Part shown: positions 14,665-21,520 of the stretch, piece by piece
How positions within the stretch are numbered: position 1 is the first letter of the stretch
Layout: every line of letters starts with the position of its first letter
Assembly (NCBI GenBank): GCA_946479335.1
Contig: CAMLFP010000037.1
Coordinates: forward strand, 1-24,473
Reading direction: 5' to 3'
DNA: 24,473 nt
Source of the DNA: an uncultured Archangium sp.
GTDB taxonomy: Bacteria > Myxococcota > Myxococcia > Myxococcales > Myxococcaceae
Position numbers and translations under genes: made by a program
Notes under the pieces: generated by a model
Database searches by the model: none
The model's input: only the letters and a program-made list of their open reading frames with translations
Told to the model about the DNA's origin: nothing

Positions 14665-15581
14665 AGGTGCTCGTGGTCGGTACCGGCGGAGCGCTGGCGC
14701 GGCGGGTCGCGCTGCTGCTCCACGAAGCGAAGCACACCGTCATCGGGATGGACTGGCGCCCCTGGCCCGACGCGCCGCCCGGCATGCGCGTGCACCAGGT
14801 CGACATCCGCAAGCGGGCGGCTGAAGACGTCTTCCGCGTCACGCGCCCCGACTGCGTGGTGCACATGGCCACCGTCAACGCGCTCTCGGCGGGCGGCGAG
14901 GCGCGGGCGCGCATCAACCTCGGCGGCACCCAGTCGGTCTTCGCGCACGCGCGCGGGCACGGCGTGAAGCACGTGGTGGTCGTCGGGCGCCACACCTTCT
15001 ACGGCGCCTCGGCCGACGCGGCGCTGTACCGCACCGAGGCCGACCCGCCGTCGGGCATCGGCAACTTCCCCGAGCTGGCCGACCTCGTCGCGGCCGACCT
15101 CCACGCGGCCACCATGCTGTGGCGCGAGCCCGACGTCTGCACCACGTTGCTGCGCATGGTCTACACGCTGGGGCCGTCGCTCTCGGGCACGCTCGCGGGC
15201 TTCTTGAAGGGCCGCCGCGTGCCGATGGTGTTCGGCTTCGACCCGCTCTTCCAGTTCATCGACGAGGCCGACGCGGCGCGCGCCATCGTGTTGGCGGTGG
15301 AAAAGAAGCCGCGCGGCATCTTCAACGTCGCGGGCCCGCCGCCGATGCCGCTCTCGACCATCGCCGAAGCGCTGGGCCGCACGGTGCTGCCGGTGCCGGA
15401 GCCCATCCTCAAGCGCATGCTGGGCCGCTTCGGGTTGCCGCGGCTGCCGAAGGGCGCGGTGGAGCACATCAAGTACCCCATCGTGGTCGACGGCACGGCC
15501 TTCACGCGCGCCACCGGCTTCACCCCGGAGTTCGGCGACGTGGAGACGCTGCACCGCTTCCGCGACGCGGCGCCCATCTGA
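14661..15581 (+). CDS. NAD-binding SDR/epimerase-family protein, atypical active site
   Basis: The 306-residue protein has an extended-SDR Rossmann start (VLVVGTGGALARRVALLL, GxxGxxA), an acidic residue after beta-2 (D31 in GMDWRP), DIR at 48-50 and CVVHMATVNAL (65-75). The usual YxxxK dyad is not found: the expected segment reads GNFPELADLVAADLHAATM with Phe136 in the Tyr place and no Lys four residues on. Y114 (GRHTFYG) is in the preceding strand. It may be a non-catalytic NAD-dependent partner, or use another mechanism. Translation is coupled to the acyltransferase. The C-terminal half (FQFIDEADAARAIVLA, GIFNVAGPPPMPLSTIAEALG) is the normal substrate-domain pattern of NDP-sugar epimerases. 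Confidence 0.87.
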   Translation: MKVLVVGTGGALARRVALLLHEAKHTVIGMDWRPWPDAPPGMRVHQVDIRKRAAEDVFRVTRPDCVVHMATVNALSAGGEARARINLGGTQSVFAHARGHGVKHVVVVGRHTFYGASADAALYRTEADPPSGIGNFPELADLVAADLHAATMLWREPDVCTTLLRMVYTLGPSLSGTLAGFLKGRRVPMVFGFDPLFQFIDEADAARAIVLAVEKKPRGIFNVAGPPPMPLSTIAEALGRTVLPVPEPILKRMLGRFGLPRLPKGAVEHIKYPIVVDGTAFTRATGFTPEFGDVETLHRFRDAAPI

Positions 15582-15584
15582 ACG

Positions 15585-17660
15585 TCAGCGCTTCGGCTTC
15601 TCCGACGGCATGCCGCGGATGAGCTGAATCATGTGCGCGCGCTTCTTCTCGAGGAGGCGCTGGCGCTCGCCGTTCAGCAGCGTGGAGGAGTCGGTGTACG
15701 AGCCCGCCTCGCGGTCGTCTTCGTAGTCTTCCTCGTTGCGCAGCGTCAGCACCACGTGGCCCAGCTTGTCGGCCAGCGTCAGCGATTCGGCTTCTTCGGG
15801 CGTGAGCAACAGCGTGATGTCGCCCCACGCGTGCCGGTCACCGGCGACCAGCGCGCTGGCCGAGTCGTCGAGCAGCTGCCCGGTGGCCAGCACGTGCACC
15901 TTCTGCATCAGCGTCACCGCGCGGCGCTCGCTGCCCTCGCCCGGCATGGGGAACGACACGAGCACGTCGACCAGGTCACCCGGCGCCACCATCTGCCCGA
16001 CCGCCGCCAGCACCGAGGTCTTGATGGTGAAGCCGCGCCCCCGCTTGAGGATCCGCCGCGCCAGCCGCTCGTTCGCCAGCCGCGTCGAGAGGAACTGCGA
16101 GAAGAACAACGGGTCGCCGGTCTGTACGATGACCGAGACGCGCTGGTTGAGGATCTGCTCGAGCGCGTCGGCCTTCACCACGCCGGTGCCGGTGAAGGGC
16201 TCGCTCACCGAGCGCAGCGCGACGTTCTCCATGGTGATGGCGTCGCCGATGTTGAGGTCTTCGGCGGCCACCACCACCTCCGTCAGCTGCCAGCTGGAGC
16301 GGATCTGCTTCTTCTCCGCGAAGAGCGTCGCGTAGAGGAACACCGTCGCCACCGCCAGCAGCCCGCCGGCGATGAAGAGCGGGGTGACGCCCTTCCACGT
16401 CGCGCCGTCGAACCAGCCCTCGCGCGTCGGGCGCGGCGGCAGCAACGGCGCCTCGTCGGTGGCGCGCGGTATTTCGAGCTTGATGCGCGTGGCGTCATCG
16501 CGCGCCTCCGCGGGGATGGGGAGCACCCGCGTCTCCGCCCCGAGGATCGCCTCCCGCGGGTCACCGAGCGCCTCGCCCGTGGGCGCCGTCGGCTCGAACG
16601 CGATGCGCGACGGCACCTTGGCCTGCGTCGGGTCGACCTCGCTGTCACCCAGCGCCACGCCGGCATCGCGCGTGACCTCCTTGCCCGTGGGCATCGCCGG
16701 CATCTTCTGGCTCCGCCCGCTGTTCGACGCCTCGCCCGGCTTCTTGCCGCTGCCGCTGCGGCTCTTCTCACCGGAGCCGGGCTGCGGCACCGGGCGCGCC
16801 TGCGTCGCCGCGCGCACCGGCGCCGAGGGCACGGGCGGGCCGGGCGGCACCGGAGGCTCCCACACCTTCACCTGCCCCTGCGCTTCGGCGGGGAGGTCGG
16901 TGGCGGCGATGGTGCGCGGCTGCGCTTCGAAGGGGTTCGGCCCCGCGGGCGCCTTGCGCGCGGGCAGCTCGCCGGGCGCGGTGACGACGTCGACGCCGGT
17001 GGCGGTGCGCTCGTCGAGCTCCATCGCCTTCGGCGCGCCGCCCACCGCCGGGAGGTTGCCGAGGGTCTGCCCCGTCGACTCCGACGCGCCGAAGCGCGCC
17101 ACCGGCAACACCACCTCCAGCTTCGTCAGCATCGGTGACGGCGCGCCGGCGAGCTCCCAGAGGTAGCCGTCGCCGGTGAACGAGCCGCTCTGACCCAGCG
17201 CACGCGCGGCGGCGTCGGCGGCGCGCTCCAGCTCCGCGCGGAGTTCGTCGGCGCGCGCGCCCAGCACCTCGGCCAGCTCCGGCCCGGGGATGCCTTCCAC
17301 CAGCCGCAGGAAGAGGCGCTCGCGCGGGCTCTCGGGCAGCGCGCGCAACCGCATCAACGTCTGTCGCGCCTCGAGCACCGCCGCGTCACCGCTGGAGCGC
17401 TCCTCGGCACGCGCGCCGGCGGCGTCCTTCGCGGAGCTCCGCGCCACCGCCAACAACTGCGGCACCACCTGCGCGTCTTGCAGCTGCGAGAGCTTGCCGA
17501 AGACCGAGTTGAGCACCGCGGTCACGAGGCCGTCAGCGAGGTGGTGCGGCGCGTGCGCCAACACCACGCCGTGCACGAAGGGCGTGAGGTACTCGCGCAG
17601 CCGCTCGTTGGCCCCCGCGTCTCCCGCGCGCGCGGGAGCGATGTCTTGCCGCCACTCCAT
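15585..17660 (-). CDS. cpaB: ECF-sigma-like domain fused to CpaB pilus-assembly protein
   Basis: The 691-residue protein has three parts. Residues about 18-155 resemble a degenerate ECF sigma factor: a region-2-like helix set (LREYLTPFVHGVVLAHAPHH, LVTAVLNSVFGKLSQL, VPQLLAVARSSAKD) and a region-4-like LPESPRERLFLRLVEGIPG with helix-turn-helix PELAEVLGARADELRAELER. Residues about 190-420 are a Pro/Ala/Gly-rich, disordered linker. A membrane helix (about 424-446) leads into a CpaB/RcpC part: an SAF domain (VVVAAEDLNIGDAITMENV, 462-522) and VLAAVGQMVAPGDLVDVLVSF (550-570). CpaB normally sits in the inner membrane and helps build Flp/Tad pili. Here the sigma-like part would face the cytosol. No other tad genes are in view. 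It ends 3 bp from the convergent SDR gene. Confidence 0.85.
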   Translation of the reverse strand: MEWRQDIAPARAGDAGANERLREYLTPFVHGVVLAHAPHHLADGLVTAVLNSVFGKLSQLQDAQVVPQLLAVARSSAKDAAGARAEERSSGDAAVLEARQTLMRLRALPESPRERLFLRLVEGIPGPELAEVLGARADELRAELERAADAAARALGQSGSFTGDGYLWELAGAPSPMLTKLEVVLPVARFGASESTGQTLGNLPAVGGAPKAMELDERTATGVDVVTAPGELPARKAPAGPNPFEAQPRTIAATDLPAEAQGQVKVWEPPVPPGPPVPSAPVRAATQARPVPQPGSGEKSRSGSGKKPGEASNSGRSQKMPAMPTGKEVTRDAGVALGDSEVDPTQAKVPSRIAFEPTAPTGEALGDPREAILGAETRVLPIPAEARDDATRIKLEIPRATDEAPLLPPRPTREGWFDGATWKGVTPLFIAGGLLAVATVFLYATLFAEKKQIRSSWQLTEVVVAAEDLNIGDAITMENVALRSVSEPFTGTGVVKADALEQILNQRVSVIVQTGDPLFFSQFLSTRLANERLARRILKRGRGFTIKTSVLAAVGQMVAPGDLVDVLVSFPMPGEGSERRAVTLMQKVHVLATGQLLDDSASALVAGDRHAWGDITLLLTPEEAESLTLADKLGHVVLTLRNEEDYEDDREAGSYTDSSTLLNGERQRLLEKKRAHMIQLIRGMPSEKPKR

Positions 17661-17667
17661 GCTCTGA

Positions 17668-17673
17668 ATTGTA
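17668..17673 (-). promoter_or_regulatory. -10-like TACAAT, leaderless promoter
   Basis: TACAAT on the minus strand ends 7 nt before the ATG at 17660, the best -10 match among the starts listed. A TTGACA at 17703-17708 (minus) is 29 bp upstream, too far for a standard -35 at this box. Confidence 0.5.
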
Positions 17674-17774
17674 TGGCACGCGCTTCATCGAAATGCGCGC
17701 GGTGTCAAACTTCGACTGTCACCCGGCTGTGAAATGGACGACTCGCGAAAATCGAACGACAACTCACCTCACGA

Positions 17775-18053
17775 ATGGCGGACATCATCGACCTGTCGCT
17801 CATCGCTGAATCCCGTAAACACCTCACCCGGCTCCTCGACGCGCGCGGCATCAACTACTTCCTGAAGACCGACGCGCGGAAGCCCTTCCAACTGGAGCCC
17901 AGCCGCGTCGACCTCGTGGTGCGCACCGCCGCGAAGAGCCGGCTGGAGAAGACCGGCCGCCTGCACGAAGCGGCGTTCGAGCGCGCGCGCAGTGAGGTGC
18001 GGCGCGAGCTGATCCGCCGCGTGGTGGCGGAGATGCTGCAGACCGGTCTGTGA
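17775..18053 (+). CDS. Small hypothetical protein, 92 aa
   Basis: Not recognised. The protein begins MADIIDLSLIAESRKHLTRL, then GINYFLKTDARKPFQLEPS, and ends in a long basic helix (EKTGRLHEAAFERARSEVRR, ELIRRVVAEMLQTGL). There is no signal peptide, membrane helix or Cys/His cluster. The single ATG at 17775 has no Shine-Dalgarno and no TAnnnT box. Codon use is like the neighbours. It is divergent from the CpaB-fusion gene across 114 bp and its 3' end is marked by the inverted copy of the palindromic repeat. Confidence 0.72.
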   Translation: MADIIDLSLIAESRKHLTRLLDARGINYFLKTDARKPFQLEPSRVDLVVRTAAKSRLEKTGRLHEAAFERARSEVRRELIRRVVAEMLQTGL

Positions 18054-18058
18054 AAACT

Positions 18059-18091
18059 CCCTCTCCCGTGGGGAGAGGGCTGTGGTGAGGG
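18059..18091 (-). repeat. Palindromic repeat, copy 4, inverted
   Basis: On the minus strand the copy reads CCCTCACCACAG, then the stem CCCTCTCCCC/GGGAGAGGG. On the plus strand the arms are 18059-18067 and 18070-18079 around a GT-containing loop. It lies in the 52-bp gap between two convergent stops (18053 and 18106), where it can serve as a terminator for either gene. The AA in the head of the other copies is changed here, so this is the most diverged copy. Confidence 0.8.
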
Positions 18092-18105
18092 CACACCTCG
18101 AGCCC

Positions 18106-18573
18106 TCAGCTCGCGCAGTCGACCAGCGTGGGCGACAGCACGCGCACCAGCTCCGCGGGCGCGAGGGTGCACAACAGCCCGCGGCGCCCGGCGTTGATGA
18201 AGAGCCTCGGCAGCGTGGTGATGGAGCGCTCGCAGCACACGCGCAGCGCCTTCCTGGTGCCGAACGGCGACGTGCCGCCCACCAGGTAGCCCGTGTGCCG
18301 TTGCGCGACGTCGGGCTTGCACGGCTGCACCGACTTGAGACCCAGCTGACGCGCGAGCGCCTTCGTCGAGACCTGCTTGTCGCCGTGCATCAGCACCAGC
18401 AGCGGCTGCTTCGCGTCGTCTTCGAAGACCAGCGTCTTCACCACCTCGTGCTCGTCGACGCCGAGCTTCTGCGACGAGACGCGCGTGCCGCCGTGCTCCT
18501 CGTAGTCATACGGGTGCAGCGTGAACGCGACGCCGTGCTGCCGGAGGAACTGCGTGGCCGGCGTCTCGCTCAC
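18106..18573 (-). CDS. ybaK: Cys-tRNA(Pro)/Cys-tRNA(Cys) deacylase, YbaK/EbsC family
   Basis: The 155-residue protein is a full-length YbaK: TPATQFLRQHGVAFTLHPYD at the start, K46 in EVVKTLVFED (the conserved catalytic Lys), LMHGDKQVSTKALARQLG, GYLVGGTSPFG (95-105) and NAGRRGLLCTLAPAEL (127-142). It hydrolyses Cys-tRNA(Pro) and so corrects ProRS mischarging in the cytosol. The GTG start overlaps the stop of the phosphatase gene (GTGA), so the two are translationally coupled, although no functional link is obvious. Confidence 0.94.
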   Translation of the reverse strand: MSETPATQFLRQHGVAFTLHPYDYEEHGGTRVSSQKLGVDEHEVVKTLVFEDDAKQPLLVLMHGDKQVSTKALARQLGLKSVQPCKPDVAQRHTGYLVGGTSPFGTRKALRVCCERSITTLPRLFINAGRRGLLCTLAPAELVRVLSPTLVDCAS

Positions 18574-19727
18574 TTGGTGGTGGTGCGCGTGTACTTCAGC
18601 GTGCCGGTGGCGTCGTAGAAGCTCGCGGTGAAGGTGCGGCCGTCGATGACCACGTACACGAAGCCCAGCGCGTCGCTCTGGTACCAGACCTGCTGCGAGC
18701 CGGGCAGCGCGGTGGTGGCCGCGCCGCCGCCCGAGACGATGAGCTGCGTGGGCGTCGCGCCGCACGAGCCCCGGAGGTACTGGATGCTGTGGTCGTGCCC
18801 GGAGATGTAGAAGTCGACCTTCCCGCACACGCGGTCATCGAGGAACGACTTCACCCCCGCGCCGTTCGCCACCGGCACCAGCGCCAGCCCGTCGTAGTTG
18901 CCCGCGTTGCCGTGCTCGCCGTTCGAGAGGTACGGGTGGTGCCCGAAGGCCACCTTCCACGTCGCGGTCGACGCGGGGATCCACTGGGCGAAGTCGTCGC
19001 GCACCTGGGTGTCGAGGCTGAACATCGAGCGGTTGGTGTCGGCCACGAAGAAGTCGGTGTTGCCGTAGTTGAACGTGTAGTCGTGCGCCGGCATGCGCCA
19101 CTTGGGGTTGACCAGCGCGTAGGCCACCTCGTTGTCGCCCTTCGCCAGCTCGGTGCCCGCGCCGTTGCCGCCGTAGTCGTGGTTGCCCAGCACCGCGTAG
19201 AACGGCGCGTTCACCGTCGCGTAGGGCTGCACGAAGGCCGTCTCCCACTGCGCGTCGGTCGTGGAGCTCACGCCCGTCGGGTAGAAGTTGTCGCCCAGCA
19301 GCACCACGAAGTCGCAGCCATTCGCCGCGCAGAACGTGCCGATGGTCTGCCCCACCTGGTTCTGGCCGGCGTTGCCCTTGCCGGTGTCGCCGATGGCGAC
19401 GAAGCGCACCGCGGTGCCCGCGTCAGGCGGCGACTGCATCCCCCCGCCGGTGCCGCCATCGGGCATCACCGCTCCGCCATCGAGGCCCGAGCCGCCACCC
19501 GCGGCGACGCCGCCACCAGTACCCGCGCCACCGTCGTCTCCCGCGCCACCGCCTGCCGCCACGCCATCACCGCCGCCGGTGGGGTTGCCGGTACCGCCGC
19601 CCATCACCGTGCCGACGCCGCCGCCCGCGCCCGCGTCGGTGCCGACGGCGTGCAGGGGTGACGTGTCGCCACATGACAGGCCGGCCAACAGCGCGGCGAT
19701 GATGATGAGCGGGAGGGTGCGGAGCAT
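18570..19727 (-). CDS. Purple acid phosphatase-like lipoprotein with Gly-rich linker
   Basis: The 385-residue protein starts with a signal (MLRTLPLIIIAALLAGLSC, Cys19 likely lipidated though the lipobox GLSC is imperfect), followed by about 85 residues of Gly/Ala/Asp-rich linker (30-105). The phosphoesterase domain shows the metal ligands of purple acid/tartrate-resistant phosphatases: GDTG (113-116), GDNFYP (145-150, with the metal-binding Tyr149), GNHD (181-184), GHHP (262-265) and GHDH (310-313). It should cleave phosphomonoesters at the cell surface. The ATG at 19727 is chosen for the signal peptide; a weak TAGGCA box lies seven bases before it. Its stop overlaps the ybaK start. Confidence 0.92.
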   Translation of the reverse strand: MLRTLPLIIIAALLAGLSCGDTSPLHAVGTDAGAGGGVGTVMGGGTGNPTGGGDGVAAGGGAGDDGGAGTGGGVAAGGGSGLDGGAVMPDGGTGGGMQSPPDAGTAVRFVAIGDTGKGNAGQNQVGQTIGTFCAANGCDFVVLLGDNFYPTGVSSTTDAQWETAFVQPYATVNAPFYAVLGNHDYGGNGAGTELAKGDNEVAYALVNPKWRMPAHDYTFNYGNTDFFVADTNRSMFSLDTQVRDDFAQWIPASTATWKVAFGHHPYLSNGEHGNAGNYDGLALVPVANGAGVKSFLDDRVCGKVDFYISGHDHSIQYLRGSCGATPTQLIVSGGGAATTALPGSQQVWYQSDALGFVYVVIDGRTFTASFYDATGTLKYTRTTTK

Positions 19728-19764
19728 TCCCCGGTGCCTAGCACGCTCCCCGGGCCGGGCGGGC

Positions 19765-19793
19765 TTGACACGAATCGAACGACCGTGCTTTTC
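19765..19793 (+). promoter_or_regulatory. Promoter of the tetR-like gene
   Basis: TTGACA at 19765-19770 is a perfect -35. Seventeen bases on, CTTTTC (19788-19793) is a poor -10, ending 7 nt before the ATG at 19801. The operator-like palindrome lies between these two boxes. Confidence 0.4.
19776..19789. promoter_or_regulatory. TetR-type operator, site 1
   Basis: CGAACGACCGTGCT contains the palindromic core ACG-AC-CGT. Its reverse complement, AGCACGGTCGTTCG, matches site 2 at 20477-20490 at 12 of 14 positions, the two differences being the central bases. It lies between the -35 and -10 of the tetR-like gene, a classic autorepression position. Confidence 0.55.
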
Positions 19794-19800
19794 AGTCCAC

Positions 19801-20424
19801 ATGGGCAGGCCCGTCATCAGCGCCAAGGGAGCCGCGACGCGCGACGTCATCCTCGCGCGGGCGGTGGCGTTGGCGCGCCTGCACGGCCTCGACGGCCTCA
19901 CCATCGGCGCGCTGGCCGATGACGTGGGCATGTCGAAGAGCGGGCTGTTCGCGCACTTCGGCTCCCGTGAGGAGCTGCAGCTGGCGGCCCTGGAGGTCAA
20001 CGGCGCGCAGTTCCTCGAGCGGGTGCTGGGCCCGGCGCTGGAGAAGCCGCGCGGCCTCGCGCGCCTGCGCGCGATGATGACCAACTGGTTCGAGTGGATC
20101 CGCCGCGACAAGACGCGCGGCGGTTGCGTGGTGGCGGCGGCGGTCAGCGAGTACGACGACCAGCCGGGCCCGGTGCGCGACCGCCTCGTGGCGCACCAGA
20201 GCTACTGGCGCGAGCAGCTGGCGCGCGCGGTGAAGCTGGCCATCGAGACGAAGGAGCTCGACGCGTCGACCGACCCGCAGCAGGTGGCCTTCGAGCTCAA
20301 CGCGCTAGCGATGGGCGTGCACCATGACGGCGGGCTGTTCGACGCCGACCTCGCCCGCAAGCGCGCCCTCGCCGCGCTGGAGCGCATCCTCCGCGACTGC
20401 AGCCCGCGCAAGCGCCGCACCTGA
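19801..20424 (+). CDS. TetR/AcrR-family transcriptional regulator
   Basis: The 207-residue protein has the TetR DNA-binding domain at residues about 13-60: TRDVILARAVALARLHGLDG, TIGALADDVGMSKSGLFAHF and GSREEL, with the helix-turn-helix at 33-53. The C-terminal ligand part contains MTNWFEWIRRDKTRGGCVVAAAVSEYDD, resembling the TetR_C type of the family with a Cys (C109) after a short GG. It likely represses itself and the following hydrolase gene through the two matching palindromes. The ATG at 19801 sits 7-11 bp past the operator. The ligand is unknown. Confidence 0.93.
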   Translation: MGRPVISAKGAATRDVILARAVALARLHGLDGLTIGALADDVGMSKSGLFAHFGSREELQLAALEVNGAQFLERVLGPALEKPRGLARLRAMMTNWFEWIRRDKTRGGCVVAAAVSEYDDQPGPVRDRLVAHQSYWREQLARAVKLAIETKELDASTDPQQVAFELNALAMGVHHDGGLFDADLARKRALAALERILRDCSPRKRRT

Positions 20425-20452
20425 AACCCTACCCACCCAAGGAGCCACCCCG

Positions 20453-21367
20453 ATGACCACCGCCGCGACTCAAAATAGCACGACCGTTCGTTCCACCGCC
20501 GAAGTCACCTGGCTCAAGCGCGACTGGCGCCTCTCGCTGGTGCGCGGCGGCATGCGCGCGCTGGGCACCGTGAGCCCCCGCGCCGCCGCGAAGGTGATGG
20601 ACTCGATGTGGTTCTCCGCGCCGCGCACGCACCCGAAGGCCGAGGCGCGCGCGGTGCTGGCCGAGGCGAAGGCGCTGCACTTCGAAGTGCACGGCCGGCG
20701 CGTCGAGGGCTGGAGCTGGGGTCTGGGCCCCACGGTGCTGCTGCTGCACGGCTGGGGTGGCCACGCGGGGCAGCTGCACGCCTTCGTGAAGCCGCTGGTG
20801 AGCCGGGGCTTGCGCGTGCTGGCGTTCGACGCGCCGTCGCATGGTGCGTCGGAGGCGAGCCGGCGCGGCGGGCAGCGCGTGACCTTCTTCGAGATCGCCG
20901 AGGCGGTGCGGGTGGTGACGCGCGACGTGACGCTGGCGGGCGTGGTGGCGCACTCCGGTGGCTGCGCGGTGACGGCGCTGGCGCTGCGGCAGGGCTGGGC
21001 GCCGCCGGGCAAGCTGGTGTTCGTCTCGCCCTTCGCCTTGCCGGGTGAATCGGTGGCGCCCTTCGCGCGGGCCATCGGCGCGTCTGACGACGTGACGCGC
21101 GTGTTCCGCGACGGCGTGGAGCGCGACCTCGGCGTGACCTGGCCCACCCTCGACGTCACCACGTTGCCCGCGGAGCTCCAGACGCGCCCGCTGCTGGTGG
21201 TGCACGACGTGGAAGATCGCGAGGTCCCCTTCGCGCACGGTGAGGCGGTCGCCGCGTCATGGCCGGGCGCGCAGCTGCACACCACGCACGGCCTCGGGCA
21301 CCGCCGCGTGTTGACCGATTCGTTCGTCGTCGCGCGCGCGGTCGATTTCCTCGCGCCGGTGACGTGA
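20453..21367 (+). CDS. Alpha/beta hydrolase
   Basis: The 304-residue protein has LLLHGWGGHAGQ (97-107, oxyanion loop), DAPSHGAS (126-133), the nucleophile elbow AHSGGCAVTALAL (S168, with Ala where the first Gly usually is), HDVEDREVPF (acid, D255) and the active-site H283 in GLGHRRVL. A small esterase or lipase acting on an unknown substrate is likely. The ATG follows a strong Shine-Dalgarno AAGGAG (20439-20444) 28 bp after the regulator stop, so it is co-transcribed with it. An AT-richer patch in codons 7-14 carries the second operator. No signal peptide is seen. Confidence 0.9.
   Translation: MTTAATQNSTTVRSTAEVTWLKRDWRLSLVRGGMRALGTVSPRAAAKVMDSMWFSAPRTHPKAEARAVLAEAKALHFEVHGRRVEGWSWGLGPTVLLLHGWGGHAGQLHAFVKPLVSRGLRVLAFDAPSHGASEASRRGGQRVTFFEIAEAVRVVTRDVTLAGVVAHSGGCAVTALALRQGWAPPGKLVFVSPFALPGESVAPFARAIGASDDVTRVFRDGVERDLGVTWPTLDVTTLPAELQTRPLLVVHDVEDREVPFAHGEAVAASWPGAQLHTTHGLGHRRVLTDSFVVARAVDFLAPVT
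20477..20490. promoter_or_regulatory. TetR-type operator, site 2, inside hydrolase codons
   Basis: AGCACGACCGTTCG contains the same palindromic core ACG-AC-CGT as site 1 and lies in an unusually AT-rich patch (AAAATAG before it, TTCG after). It overlaps codons 9-13 of the hydrolase, 24 bp past its ATG, so it could act as a roadblock or mark a further promoter. Confidence 0.45.
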
Positions 21368-21520
21368 ACCGGGCCGACTGTCTTTCATGAAGTGTGGACC
21401 ACGCTCCACGCTGGTGCGGACTCACCACCACACCCGCGTGAGGCGCTTCGACGCACCCTGGTGACGCGCGTGGAGCGGGCGTTGATCTTCGCGGCGCGCC
21501 CACGCACTCTCCCGAACGTG
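21368..21520 (+). other. 153-bp gap with short palindromes before the cytochrome gene
   Basis: No TAnnnT box or Shine-Dalgarno is seen before the ATG at 21521, unlike most starts here. The gap holds the palindrome TTCATGAA (21384-21391) and an imperfect GTGGA...TCCAC inverted repeat (21394-21409), which could be binding sites. Read-through from the hydrolase is the alternative. Confidence 0.25.

Noticed and set aside
17674..17690. TGGCACG on the plus strand as a sigma-54 -24 element
   Set aside because: The -12 position reads TCATC instead of TTGCW, so the promoter is not supported.
17703..17708. TTGACA (minus strand) as a -35 for the CpaB-fusion gene
   Set aside because: It is 29 bp from the TACAAT box, too far for a normal spacer.
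17750..17760. AATCGAACGAC, identical to part of TetR site 1
   Set aside because: Only one half matches; the partner half-site (CGTGC) is absent, so a functional operator is unlikely.
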